From the NCBI GenBank assembly GCA_030695565.1, contig JAUYRZ010000117.1:1-64000 (forward strand): a stretch of DNA of 64,000 nucleotides, given 5' to 3'. Shown one piece after another: positions 1 to 11,400 of this stretch. The first letter of the stretch is position 1, and every line of letters starts with the position of its first letter. A program made the translations under genes and the position numbers. A model generated the notes under the pieces. That model was not told the origin of the DNA. It made no database searches and worked only from the letters and a program-made list of their open reading frames with translations. The DNA is from Archangium sp. Lineage in GTDB: Bacteria > Myxococcota > Myxococcia > Myxococcales > Myxococcaceae.

Positions 1-107
1 GCGCTTGGTGCTTCGGTTTTTCCGTCAGCGTGGAAATGGCCTCCTGAGCCACTCCAGATCCACTTACCTTCGTCACCCGCCGCGACCTGTCCGCGACGGG
101 CTATTTC

Positions 108-262
108 ACCGCTCTCTTCGGGAGAGGGTCAGGGTGAGGGCGGTCGCGAAGGCACCGCTCGACTCTGATGAAGCCGCTGAGGTCGCGCTCGAGCAGGCTG
201 CTCGCCTGATGACGTTGAGCTGAGTTCGGCCCGCACCCCGACCCTCTCCCGAGGGAGAGGGA
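108..262. repeat. Inverted pair of CCCTCTCCC-type palindromes
   Basis: Two copies of a dispersed palindromic element face each other. One has CTCTC/GAGAG arms near 112-127 followed by a G-rich tail. The other has perfect CCCTCTCCC (242-250) and GGGAGAGGG (253-261) arms. The same core recurs near 16.7, 20.4, 29.4 and 62.6 kb. The first 267 bases hold no gene I can support. The second palindrome lies just downstream of the minus-strand TPR gene and could act as its terminator. Confidence 0.7.
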
Positions 263-267
263 GTCAG

Positions 268-810
268 TCATCTGGCGAGCTTGTCCTTGATGATCGCGGC
301 CAGCACCTTTGGCTTGAAACCCAACGAAGCCGCCCTGGTGCGCGCTTCCTCCGCGGCGCCCGCGTCACCGCGCATGGCGGCCAGCACCGCGAGATTTCCC
401 CAGGGCACGGCGTAGCCCGCGTCGTGGGCCAGCGCCGCCTTGAAGTGCGTCTCGGCGTCTTCCAGCCGCGCCTGCTCCAGCCGCACCGCGCCCAGCGTGT
501 TGCGCGCGGCCGCCAACGCATTCGACGTGTAGAGCCCCACGGCCATCGCCGCGAGCAGGCGTTTCCACCCGGTCTGGGTGATCGAACTCTCGAACGCCGC
601 CAGCTCCGTCGCCGCCGGCTCGTATTGCTGTTTGCGCAGCAGCGCGCGAGCGCGATGAAACGGCCAGGTCACCCACAATGCGAGCACCACCACGGGAGTG
701 GCCAGCACCGTCGCGCCCCACAACGCGACGTTGCCCAACCGCGGCGCCGCGAAGAACGCCGCGATCACGAACATGACGACCACCAACCTGTTGCGGGTGG
801 GCCGGGTCAT
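268..810 (-). CDS. Membrane-anchored tetratricopeptide-like protein
   Basis: This 180-aa protein has two hydrophobic segments at about residues 8-24 and 29-48. They are followed by helical repeats of TPR character, for example ARNTLGAVRLEQARLEDAE and the PWGNLAVLAAMRGDA helices around 135-150. It starts 2 bases after the stop of the upstream carboxyltransferase gene, so the two are probably co-transcribed. A scaffold or assembly role at the inner membrane is typical of such proteins, but no specific function can be read from the sequence. Confidence 0.75.
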   Translation of the reverse strand: MTRPTRNRLVVVMFVIAAFFAAPRLGNVALWGATVLATPVVVLALWVTWPFHRARALLRKQQYEPAATELAAFESSITQTGWKRLLAAMAVGLYTSNALAAARNTLGAVRLEQARLEDAETHFKAALAHDAGYAVPWGNLAVLAAMRGDAGAAEEARTRAASLGFKPKVLAAIIKDKLAR

Positions 811-812
811 CT

Positions 813-2375
<1,563 letters not shown>

Positions 2376-2411
2376 GGCGCGCGGGACGTACCAGACCCTG
2401 CGGCGCTTGGC

Positions 2412-2930
2412 TCAAGCGATCAACCGGGCCAAACCACCCGCGGTCAGTCCGATCAGCGCGCCCGCCATCACGTCGAGCGGGTAGTGCACGCCGAGGTAGA
2501 CGCGCGAGAAGCCCACCAGCCCTGCGAAGGCGGAAGCGAGCAGGCCCAGCCCGCTGCCTTCACCGGCCCACGCCACCGCGAGCGCGACCGACGCGGCGGT
2601 GTGCCCCGAAGGGAAGGAGAACGCATCGGGGTTCTGCACCAGCGCGGTGAAGCCGAGAATGCCGACGTTGGGCCGGCGGCGTTTCGAGAGCCGCTTCACC
2701 AGCTGCGCGATCATCGCCGCACCGCCGGAAGAGAGCAGCAGCAGCAGGCCGAGGTGCCGGGTCTGCGTCGTTCCGGCCAGCACCAGCACGAGCCCGAGGA
2801 AGGTGAGGCTCTGCGCATCGCCCAGGTGCGTCACGCCGCGCAGCGCCCGGGTCATCAGGGGGCGTTGCAGCCTGCTGACCGCGACCAACACCGCTTCATC
2901 CCACGCCAGCACTCGTCGGAGCTTTTCCAC
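2412..2930 (-). CDS. PAP2-family membrane phosphatase
   Basis: This is a type 2 phosphatidic acid phosphatase-like integral membrane protein. The three-part signature is intact: a KRLSKRRRP motif, PSGHT, and SRVYLGVHYPLDVMAG with the catalytic histidine. Several hydrophobic helices surround them. I chose a GTG start at 2930 (172 aa) because an upstream in-frame extension would run through the 3' end of the neighbouring minus-strand gene. The start is uncertain because no strong ribosome site precedes it. Likely substrates are lipid phosphates or undecaprenyl diphosphate. UppP at 21.3 kb is a separate enzyme of related function. Confidence 0.85.
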   Translation of the reverse strand: MEKLRRVLAWDEAVLVAVSRLQRPLMTRALRGVTHLGDAQSLTFLGLVLVLAGTTQTRHLGLLLLLSSGGAAMIAQLVKRLSKRRRPNVGILGFTALVQNPDAFSFPSGHTAASVALAVAWAGEGSGLGLLASAFAGLVGFSRVYLGVHYPLDVMAGALIGLTAGGLARLIA

Positions 2931-3000
2931 GGTGCACGGTGTCTCGAACTCGGAGGGCAGGGTGATGGAGCTTGCGCAACGATTCAGTGACCTCCGAAGG

Positions 3001-3540
3001 CTATCGGAGCGGCACGCCGAGCACCGTGGCGAGCGTACTTGCGTGCCCCTTCGCGATGCCGCCGCCGCCCGCCAGGGGGTCCGAAGAGCAGGAGAAGAGC
3101 AGCTGGGCGCCCGAGACGTGAAGGTAGGCGTAGTTGGATACGCGGGTCTCCGAGCTGCCTTCACCTCGATCGTAGTTGACGATCTCCGAACGCGTCGAGA
3201 TCGAGCCGATCGCGTCGAACGGCCAGCTCCGATGACGACCTCGGCCCCGCAAGGTGACGGTGCGAGACGACCAGTCGATCACCAGGCGCCTGCTCGATCG
3301 CCATGAATAGATCCACGCGACGAGCCCACCTGTGCCGACGCACGTGAGCGCGAAGACGGGTCCGAACAGCTCTTCGCTCAGCGCGGGGATGTCGAGCAGG
3401 CCCAGCTTGCGCAGCACCCCACCGAGCACGAGCACCACCCCCGTGGGGACGAAGAAGGCCCAGGGGTTGGGGGAACTCGCGAGCCTCACCTCGACGAGTC
3501 GCCCAGGGGCCCAGGTGTGAACGGCGGCTTGGTCGAGCAT
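3001..3540 (-). CDS. Membrane protein of unknown function
   Basis: From the ATG at 3540 this gives 179 aa. Two hydrophobic stretches (about residues 26-50 and 58-82) are followed by a soluble C-terminal part beginning near SSRRLVIDWSSRTVTLRG. The layout resembles small two-TM proteins with a PH-like cytoplasmic domain, but no family is recognised. A longer frame extends to 3660 but would overlap the upstream gene, which ends at 3612, so the internal ATG is preferred. Confidence 0.6.
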   Translation of the reverse strand: MLDQAAVHTWAPGRLVEVRLASSPNPWAFFVPTGVVLVLGGVLRKLGLLDIPALSEELFGPVFALTCVGTGGLVAWIYSWRSSRRLVIDWSSRTVTLRGRGRHRSWPFDAIGSISTRSEIVNYDRGEGSSETRVSNYAYLHVSGAQLLFSCSSDPLAGGGGIAKGHASTLATVLGVPLR

Positions 3541-3611
3541 TCGCGTTCCTAGCACTGATGGCGGCACCGGAGCCGAAGCGGCGATGTCGGCGCCAACGGT
3601 GGCGTCGCAGC

Positions 3612-4982
3612 TCAGGGCACGCCGGCATCGGCCGTGAACTTCGCCGCGTCGAGTTGCCACACCAACCGCGCGCTGTGCTGCCCACCGGCGGCCGAGTCGA
3701 TGAAGCCGGTGACCTTGTCGGAAGCGAGCAGGAGCGGACCCAGCTCGGTGCCTGCCGCCACCAGCCCCGCGAGCTCCGGCGCCTGCACGGCCTCGAGCAG
3801 CGGCACCTGCTGAAGCCCGCGCGCCACCAGCTTCGGGTCGACCTCGAACTCCACGCCGTGCGCCTGTTTGCCCGCCGCCGTGGCCAACGCTGTCACAGCG
3901 CGTTGACGCACCTCGGCGTCATTGGCCACCACCAACATCGAGCCCACCAAGGTCACCGTCAGCGTGCCTTCCCGGAACACCAGCGTCTTCGGATCGAGGC
4001 GGATGAGCATCGCCTCCACCGCGACCGGATCCGTCACCTCCGCGATCAACACCGACCGCACCGCGAAGAACCGCGCCTCGCGCGTGCGCAACCCCGTGGT
4101 CACCTTCGCGTGACTGATCAGCACCGCCGCGTTGCCCGTGAAATAGCCTGCCGCTTCCCGCGCCAGGGGCAGCAGCGTCGCCGAGCCGGGGAAATTGCGC
4201 ACCGCCTGCTCCACCATCGAAGGCACCTGCGTCTTCGCCACGCGCGCCCGGAACACCGCCATGCCCGGCACCGAAAACGCGCCCAGGGGAGACACACCCC
4301 CACCAGCCAACTTCGCCAGGGGCAGCCCCTTGCTCTTCGCATCGGCCGTGAGCGTCAGGCCCTTCGCGTTGAGCGAGACCACGCCGTGCTGCGCGCCCGA
4401 CGGGCCGATGATCTGCACCACGCCCGGCAGCTTCGCGGCCAACCCGAACCCCGGCCCTGCAGCGCTCTTCGTGACCAGCTTGCTCAGCAGCGAAAACTGG
4501 GTCTCCACCGAACGGCCGTGGCCCGAGATGGCGCACGACTCCTTGCCGTGCAGCACGTAGGCGGCGAGCACGCGCCCGAGTGGATCTCTCGACGCATAGA
4601 CCGACACGCCGCCTTCCACCTTCTCGAACACCTCACCCAGACGGGCGAGCTTGGCGTCGGCCGCTTTGCGGTATCTGTCGACCTCACTGACCGTCACACA
4701 GGCGATCGACGCGTCACCCAGGCGCGACGCGGTGAGGCTCGAGGCCGAGTCGATGCCGACCAGCGCCAGCGCTTCTTTGCTGGTCACATCGACGTCGATC
4801 AACGGGTGCGCCGAAGAGCGCCACGCCTCGGGGCGCAGCAGGGGTGAGCGTGACCCGGCCGCCGTGAAGAAGGGCAGCAGCTGGGTCGACTGATCCAACT
4901 TCGGCACCAGGACCACCACCTCGGCGTCCGCCGGCGCTCGGGGGGCGGTGAGCACGCTGATCAGCAGCAACGAAAAAATCAT
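3612..4982 (-). CDS. Secreted protein of unknown function
   Basis: The 456-aa product begins with a short hydrophobic signal sequence (about residues 1-18) and has no later membrane segment, so it is probably exported to the periplasm. The body is Ala/Leu/Val-rich with few charged clusters, and I recognise no catalytic motif. The composition resembles DUF3352-like secreted proteins of myxobacteria, but this is an impression. It is divergent from the histone-like gene starting at 5095, with about 110 bases between them available for promoters. Confidence 0.65.
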   Translation of the reverse strand: MIFSLLLISVLTAPRAPADAEVVVLVPKLDQSTQLLPFFTAAGSRSPLLRPEAWRSSAHPLIDVDVTSKEALALVGIDSASSLTASRLGDASIACVTVSEVDRYRKAADAKLARLGEVFEKVEGGVSVYASRDPLGRVLAAYVLHGKESCAISGHGRSVETQFSLLSKLVTKSAAGPGFGLAAKLPGVVQIIGPSGAQHGVVSLNAKGLTLTADAKSKGLPLAKLAGGGVSPLGAFSVPGMAVFRARVAKTQVPSMVEQAVRNFPGSATLLPLAREAAGYFTGNAAVLISHAKVTTGLRTREARFFAVRSVLIAEVTDPVAVEAMLIRLDPKTLVFREGTLTVTLVGSMLVVANDAEVRQRAVTALATAAGKQAHGVEFEVDPKLVARGLQQVPLLEAVQAPELAGLVAAGTELGPLLLASDKVTGFIDSAAGGQHSARLVWQLDAAKFTADAGVP

Positions 4983-5094
4983 GGGGCTGATCAGAGCAGG
5001 TCGACCTCGCGCCGGGGCCGATTTTTCGGGCCTTCACGCCATTTTCGAAAAGTGTATGGTGCCCGCCTTCACGTATCGCAACAAGGAGTCACCA

Positions 5095-5604
5095 ATGGCC
5101 TTCAAGGCTTCCAAGGCAAAATCAGGGTTGTTCGAAATTCACGGTCTCGAGTCGTTCATCGAGAAGAAGTTTGCCGAACTGAAGAAGGCATTTGGCGTCG
5201 AGACCGCCGCGCCGAAGAAGAGCGCTGCTGCTCCCAAGGCCCGCAAGGCCGCGGCGCCCGCGAAGAAGACCGCTTCGGCGAAGGCTGATCCGCTCGCGCA
5301 GATCCTCGCCAACCTCGACGCGCACCCCAAGAAGGCCAACCTGATCAAGGCCGGCAAGCAGAAGGATCAGCTCCTCCGCTCGCTCATCCCGCTCTACGTC
5401 GCGCGTGGCACCGTCGAAGTGTCGTCGGGCATCACCTCGAAGTTCTGGGCCAAACACGGCATCACCTACGCCGCGCCCAACGTCGCGAAGGCGCTGCGTG
5501 AGCACGTCGGTTACGCCCGCCGCACCGCCAAGGGCCCGCAGATCACCCCCAACGGCGTGAAGTACGTCGAGCAGGCGCTGAGCAACAAGACCAACGCCGC
5601 CTGA
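5095..5604 (+). CDS. Histone-H1-like linker, putative DNA-binding protein
   Basis: The start is the ATG at 5095, preceded by AAGGAG at 5083-5088. The protein is 169 aa. An N-terminal conserved segment (about 1-38) leads into an Ala/Lys/Pro-rich linker (about 39-66) like the tails of bacterial histone H1-like proteins. The C-terminal part (about 70-160) looks like a small winged-helix-type fold with a Lys-rich helix, KKANLIKAGKQKDQLLRSL. A role in nucleoid structure or regulation is inferred from composition only. Confidence 0.7.
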   Translation: MAFKASKAKSGLFEIHGLESFIEKKFAELKKAFGVETAAPKKSAAAPKARKAAAPAKKTASAKADPLAQILANLDAHPKKANLIKAGKQKDQLLRSLIPLYVARGTVEVSSGITSKFWAKHGITYAAPNVAKALREHVGYARRTAKGPQITPNGVKYVEQALSNKTNAA

Positions 5605-5631
5605 AGCAACCTGGGCGAAGGGGCGCTCCAC

Positions 5632-7833
5632 GTGCGATGGCTCCTTCTCTGTTTCACGCTCGCCTGCGCGCCGACCCCGGGTGCAGGTGAGTTCATCTTC
5701 GCCAAGGTGAGCTGGGAGCGCGGCGTCACCGCCCGCTGCTTCGTGGTTCGGGTGACCGCCGAAGGGCAGGCCGCGAGAACCACCCGGCCCATGCTGCGCG
5801 GCGAAGGCGACGGGCCGCTCGCCGTGGCCATCTTCCGCGACGGTTCTCCGGGTGAAGTGTCGCTCGAGGCCCTGGGCTTCGGTGACGAGGCCTGCCTCGA
5901 ACCTTCCGGTGAGAAGAGCGCGCTGCAGCAGGTGGCCTTCGTGCGCAAGCTGCCCGAGACCGGCGTGGCGCTGCGGGTGCTCACGGTGCCCATCTCTTCT
6001 TTCGACGATCTCGACGGTGATGGTTCGCCCACGCCCGCCGACTGCGACGACGGCAACCCGCTGGTGCGGCCCGGCGTGCCCGAAGCGTGCGGCGACACCT
6101 TCGACAACGACTGCGACGACAGCTTCGATTGTGACGACGCCGACTGCGAAGGGCTCTCCTGCGGGCTCGGGCGAATCTGCGTGGCCACCGGCTGCGTGGA
6201 GGGCACCTGCGACAACGGCGTCGACGACGATCTCGATCTCCAGGTCGACTGCGTCGATCCCGACTGCGCGATGAAGACCTGCGGGCCCGGAGGCACCTGC
6301 CGGCTCGGGCGCTGCCTCGCGCCCACGGAGGTCCGCTGTGATGACGGCGTCGACGACGACGGCAACGGCGCGGTCGATTGCGCCGATGCTCAATGCGAGA
6401 CGCGGGCGTGCAGTGACGGCGATGGCTGCTCCACGGGCGAGACCTGTCAGAGCGCGCTGTGCACCGGTGGCTCGGCGCGCGATTGCAGTGCGGGCCTGCC
6501 GGCGTGCCTGGTCAACCTCGGCTGCGATGCGGGCATGTGTCTGGCCAGCGCAGCGCCCGCGGGCACCAGCTGCGCCGGACCCTGCCGACCGGCCGGTACC
6601 TGCGATGGAGATGGGGGCTGCGCGGGGACATCGGTGGTCTGTGCTCCGCCGCCGGGATCCTGTTTCGCCGCCGGCGTGTGCCAGGCCGCGCTCGATGGTG
6701 GCTGCAGCTACGCGGTCACCGTGGGCAGCGCCTGCAGCGACGACGACGGCTGCACCACACAAGACGCCTGCCTCGCTGACGGCGGTTGTGCAGGAACCCG
6801 GCTCGCGAACTGCGAGTGGCCGTACGGGCCGTCGAACTTCGACCCTGCGCTGATTCCCGCATCTGACGCAGGCATCGTGATCGACTGCCTCGAGGTGGTG
6901 CTCGACACGACGCCGACGCCCGCGACCGTCACACCGATGGGCTGCAGCGCGAACGCCGTGCTCCCTGCTCCCGGCGTGTTGGTGCAGGGAAGTGTGCTGC
7001 TCTCGGCGTCTTCACTCTTCATCGACGCGGGCGCGCGCCTCACGCTGGTGGGCAGCCGGCCGGTCATCTTCGCGGTGCGGGGAGACGCGACCATCGCCGG
7101 CCAGTTGATCGCCACCTCCGGCGCTGATCTCAACTGCGCGGGAGCCACCGGCGCGAGCGGCACCGGGTCAGGCCCCGGAGGGAGCGGTGGTGCGTTCGGC
7201 AGCGCCGGAGGTGCAGGAGGCGCGGGCTCAGGCACCGCGCCGGGTGCGACGACGCAGGTGGGCGGCGCTTCCCTCATCCCGCTCCAGGGCGGGTGTTCCG
7301 GCGGTGCAGGGGCCGGCACCGGTGGTGGCCTTCGAGGCCGCGGCGGTGGAGGCCTTCAGCTCTCCTGCACCGGAGCGCTCGACCTCTCCGGGCTCATCGC
7401 CGCTCCCGGAGAAGGTGGTGGTGGCGGGGCAGGTGGCGTGTTTGGTGGCGGCGGCGCGGGCAGTGGAGGCGGCGTGCTGATCGAGGCCACCACGCTGCGG
7501 CTCTCTTCTTCGGGCCGGGTGCTCGCGCTGGGAGGTGGCGGGGGCGAAGGCTCCGGCACCCTTTCGGGCGCGGCCGGTTTCCCTGGAAGCCGCACCGATG
7601 GCCTCGCCGCACCCGGAGGCTCCACCGCGTCTCCTCGCGGCGGCGGTGGAGGCGCCGGGGCCAGCCGCACCGTCGACGCGGGCGTGGGTGGCAACGGCGT
7701 GCTGCAAGGCGCGGGCGGCGGTGGCGGCGCAGGTGTCGGCCGGGTGCGCTTCAACGTCACCAACAGCTGCACCTTCGTCAGTGGTTCGGTGGTCAGCCCG
7801 CTGCAGACGAGCGCTGATGGTGGCTGCTCGTGA
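5632..7833 (+). CDS. Secreted/lipoprotein with MopE-like metal-binding repeats and Gly-rich domain
   Basis: The GTG-initiated 733-aa protein opens with a signal sequence ending in TLAC, a plausible lipobox. Residues of about 120-330 are rich in Cys and Asp in the pattern seen in MopE and other putative metal-binding proteins of myxobacteria, such as DFDNDCDD-like and CDNGVDDDLD segments. The C-terminal third is extremely glycine-rich (GGGGGAGG runs) and ends with a Cys-containing tail. It is probably a cell-surface protein. Calcium or copper binding is known for MopE but is only inferred here. Its stop overlaps the start of the next gene by GTGA. Confidence 0.8.
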   Translation: MRWLLLCFTLACAPTPGAGEFIFAKVSWERGVTARCFVVRVTAEGQAARTTRPMLRGEGDGPLAVAIFRDGSPGEVSLEALGFGDEACLEPSGEKSALQQVAFVRKLPETGVALRVLTVPISSFDDLDGDGSPTPADCDDGNPLVRPGVPEACGDTFDNDCDDSFDCDDADCEGLSCGLGRICVATGCVEGTCDNGVDDDLDLQVDCVDPDCAMKTCGPGGTCRLGRCLAPTEVRCDDGVDDDGNGAVDCADAQCETRACSDGDGCSTGETCQSALCTGGSARDCSAGLPACLVNLGCDAGMCLASAAPAGTSCAGPCRPAGTCDGDGGCAGTSVVCAPPPGSCFAAGVCQAALDGGCSYAVTVGSACSDDDGCTTQDACLADGGCAGTRLANCEWPYGPSNFDPALIPASDAGIVIDCLEVVLDTTPTPATVTPMGCSANAVLPAPGVLVQGSVLLSASSLFIDAGARLTLVGSRPVIFAVRGDATIAGQLIATSGADLNCAGATGASGTGSGPGGSGGAFGSAGGAGGAGSGTAPGATTQVGGASLIPLQGGCSGGAGAGTGGGLRGRGGGGLQLSCTGALDLSGLIAAPGEGGGGGAGGVFGGGGAGSGGGVLIEATTLRLSSSGRVLALGGGGGEGSGTLSGAAGFPGSRTDGLAAPGGSTASPRGGGGGAGASRTVDAGVGGNGVLQGAGGGGGAGVGRVRFNVTNSCTFVSGSVVSPLQTSADGGCS

Positions 7834-8249
7834 GCGACGTGCACGAGCAGTTGCTGCGCGGCCTTCAGCCGGGCGCGGTGATGTGGCTGCGCGCTTCGGG
7901 ACAGAGTCTGTGGCCGCTGCTGCGCGACGGCGATTCACTGCGGGTGGAGCGGGTGGAAGGCACGTCGCTGCGCCTGGGGGAGATCGCCGTGGTGAAGTTG
8001 CCCAACGGCGTGCTCGCTGCACACCTGGTCGCTTCGCTCGATCCGCTGCAGACCGCCTCGAGCGTGGGCGTGCTCGACCCTCAGCCCGTCGAGGCGCTCG
8101 GCCGGGTGGTGGGCTTCCGCCGCGACAGGGAGGTGCACGAGTTGCCCGCGTCAGGCCGGTTGCTGCTTCGGTTTCTCCCCGCGACCTCGCGTGCGCTCAA
8201 GCGGTTGCCGCTGTTGCGCCAACTCGTGCGCGTGTTGCGCCGCCTCTGA
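7830..8249 (+). CDS. S24/S26-type signal-peptidase-like protein
   Basis: This 139-aa product starts at GTG 7830, overlapping the preceding stop (GTGA). The segment SGQSLWPLLRDGDSLRVERV matches the Ser-containing box of S24/S26 peptidases. The later GEIAVVKLPNGVLAAHLV matches the second box. In that box the usual Lys is replaced by His, as in the eukaryotic/archaeal Ser-His signal peptidases. No N-terminal membrane anchor is seen. Coupling to the surface protein upstream suggests it may process that protein, which is inference. Confidence 0.75.
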   Translation: MSDVHEQLLRGLQPGAVMWLRASGQSLWPLLRDGDSLRVERVEGTSLRLGEIAVVKLPNGVLAAHLVASLDPLQTASSVGVLDPQPVEALGRVVGFRRDREVHELPASGRLLLRFLPATSRALKRLPLLRQLVRVLRRL

Positions 8250-8444
8250 TCATCCGCCGTTGCAGATGGTCTGGCAGTCGGGGTCGACGTCGCAGCACGC
8301 GCCACCTTCACAGGTGATGGGTGTACCCGAGGTGCACAGCAGCGCTATCGAAGTCTCGGCCGGCGCCGACCGCACCTGAGGCGCAGCCCACCGCCGTCGC
8401 TCGGTTGCGACCGGAGGGGAAAGCGTGCTCCTCGGATGCTTCAA
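8250..8444 (-). other. Possible small Cys-rich ORF
   Basis: A 64-codon reading frame ends TCEGGACCDVDPDCQTICNGG, a composition seen at the C-terminus of some secreted myxobacterial proteins. Its stop codon abuts that of the convergent gene at 8249 (TGATCA). The N-terminal half looks like noise and no ribosome site is evident. It may be a remnant of a larger secreted protein. The 240-base gap 8250-8489 holds nothing else I can support. Confidence 0.3.
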
Positions 8445-8489
8445 GGTACGTCCTGTGTCATCGCAACGAAGCTCGAAAAGAAAAGTACT

Positions 8490-11400
8490 TCAGAAGGTCG
8501 TGGTGAAACCGCACAGCCGCCCATCCGCAGTACCGACGTACACCCGCTTCAGCCCCGCCGTCGTGTCGAGCGAGGGCATGCTGACGCCACCCACCGTCGA
8601 AACACGCACGGACCGTTCGATGACTCCGGTGTCCAGGTTCAGGCGGCGCAGAAACCCGTCAGCGTCGCCCACGAAGAGTTTGCCAGCCACCGCGTCGACG
8701 CGCACCGAGGTCGGCAGGCGCATGGCTGCCGGGGCTGCCCAGACGGGGGTGACCACGTTGGTGGCCGTGTTGATGTGAAAACGCTGCACGCCGGTCGCCG
8801 TGCTGGCGAAGAAGTCGTCCTGGTAGGCCACCAGTGGGCTGGTCACCAAGCCTCCCACGTTGATCTGCCAGGCCAACGTGCGGGTGTTGATGCCGTAGCC
8901 GCGCGCGTTGCCATTGCGATCGACCACCAGCGCCTGGTTGGTGCCGCCCTGGCGGGTGACTCCGGTGGGAATGTCGCCCAGGTCGCTGACCAGCAACAGC
9001 GGGGCCGCGGTGGGGTTCACCACGTCGATCACCCTCAACGAAGGGCCCGCGGTGCTCAGGCTGGCGACCCACAAGGTGCCCGCGAGGAAGTCGAACATCG
9101 GCGCGCCGGTGATCTGATCGAGATTGCCCGGCTGGTACGCGAAGAGCTGCGCCCCCGTGTCGGCGCGCAGAGCCCTCACGCTGTTGCTGCTGCGCACCGT
9201 GCTGTTGCGGGTTGAGAAGAACACCACGTCGGTCGGGTACTTCGCCTGGAACGCCGCGCTGCTGAACGAACGCACCGCTATCACGCTCTGCGCCTGGATC
9301 ACCTCGCCCAGCGCCACGCCGCCGTTGCCCGTCCACGTCACCGCGCCCGTCGCCCCGCTCAGGCGATAGGCATAGCCGAGCTGATCACCCACGAAGATCG
9401 AAGGCTCCGTCGCGCCGTTGAGCTTCTGCGCCGTCGGCCGCGCCTGCACCACGCCGCGCGTGAGGCTGGGGCGCCACTTCTCGTTGCCGTTCACCGGCGC
9501 ACCGGTGGTGATGAAGTTGCCGGTGAAGTAGCTGCCGTTGGTGGATTGGTAGATGGCTTTGCCCAGGTCGGTGAAGGGCTGCTGCAGCGCAGGCAGGCCC
9601 ATCGTCGAACACCAGAGCGGGTCGCTGGCCGCGGTGCCCGGGGTGATCACCAGGAGGTGATTGTTGGGGCTGGCGGTCGGCACGTTGCCTGGCGAGTACA
9701 GCCCGTACTCATCGCGGTTGTAGAGGCGGTAGTAGTAGACGGTGCCGTTGGTCAGGCCCGTGTCGGCGAAGCTGCTGTTGAAGCTCAGCGCGTCTTCGTA
9801 GACGACCGTCGCGTTGCCCAGCGCCGTGCCCGGCGGGTACCTGCGGCCCGGGGCGGGCGCGGTGTTGGGCGGGGCGCCTGCTGAGCGGAGAATCAACACG
9901 CCGTCGTGAAGCGCGGGGTTGCTCCAGGTGAAGTGCACTCGCCCCGTGGTCGCCACCGCCACCGGCATCGAGATGTCGGGCACCGGGCGGTTCACCACCA
10001 CCGTCACCTGGCACTCGGCGCGCGCCGTGGTGGTGTCGCTGAAGATGATGTGCGCCTTGTGCGAGGTGGGCGTGTTCACGGTCACCGTGCCGATTGACGC
10101 GTAGCTGATGGTGAGCGTCTGCGTCTGCCCGGGGAGGATGCGCGCCGCCGTGTTGGCGTCGAAGCGCACGCCCCGTGGGGTGCTGGAGGGCGACCAGGTC
10201 CACCCGGTGGGCAGCGCGACGACGGTGGGCGTGCGGAAGAGGTTCGCATCGGGTGTCATCAACACCACGCCGGTGATCGGCAGGTCGCTGCCGTTCGCGA
10301 GCCGGTAGGTGATCTGGGTGGTGCCCGCGCCCGTCAGCACCGATGACGGCGAAGGCGTGACGGTGAGCTCACGCAGCGTGACGTCGGCGCTGCTGAGGGG
10401 ATCGCTGGTGACGGTCGCCCCGAGTGCATCGACGGCGCGGGCGCGCGCCTGGAAGGTGATCCGGTCTCCGGGATCGCCGCGAATGTTCCAGGTGGTGGTG
10501 AAGGCTGTTGTCGAACGCGACCCGAGCGCATCCACGCTCGAAGGCGTGGGTCCGGTGATCAGGGTCGCCGTCGCGGTGCCGGTGGGTGTCACGGTGGCAG
10601 GCAAAGGTGTCACGTTGGTCAGCGGGCTGGCGCCGTTGTTGGTCGGCAGCACCTGGAGCGTGATCACCCCGTTGTTCACGGTGGCGCTGGGCGTGCTGAT
10701 CAATGCCGCGGGGAAGGCGCCCACGTTCAAGTCGGGCGAGCTGGCCAGCGGCGAGGTGACGGCGGCGTTGCGCGCGCTGCTGGCAAAACGCACCGAGCCG
10801 CGCCCGGTCGCCCGGTAGACCCAGCTGAAGCTCGCGGTCGAGTCTTGGGTGAGCGAGTTCACCGACGCAGGCGTGGGGCCGGACACCAGCACGAAGGTGG
10901 CCGTGCCGGTGAGCACCGGCGCCGTGGGGGTGATCGCGCTCTGGGTGACAGACGAGGTGTTGGTGATGGTGAGGGTGACCGTCACCTGATCACCCGTGTC
11001 CAGCGCGCGCGCACTCGAGGTCATGCGGCTGGACAGGCCCACCAGGGTCCACGTGTGCGTGCCTCCGTAATCGCGGAAGGTGACGTTGCGGTTGCAGATG
11101 TCGAGCACCTTGGTCTTCGACTTCTGCAGGGCTTGCCCCGCGGCGTCAGCGCTGAGCGGCACGCCCACCACGCGCGCTTCGAAGAGCGCCGACTGGCCGG
11201 GCAGCAGGCCGATGCTGGTGGTGGTGCAGGCGTCGATGGCGCGGAAGGTGAGGGTGCGGTCTTTGCGATCGATGTTGCTGGCGCGCCAGCCCGGGGGCGC
11301 GGTCGCCCCGTCGATGTCGTACGGCCCGTTGGGAATGCCGATGGTGAATGAAGAAATCGGGTCTCGGCTGGTGGCGAGGTTGGTGACCCGGAAGGTGAGC

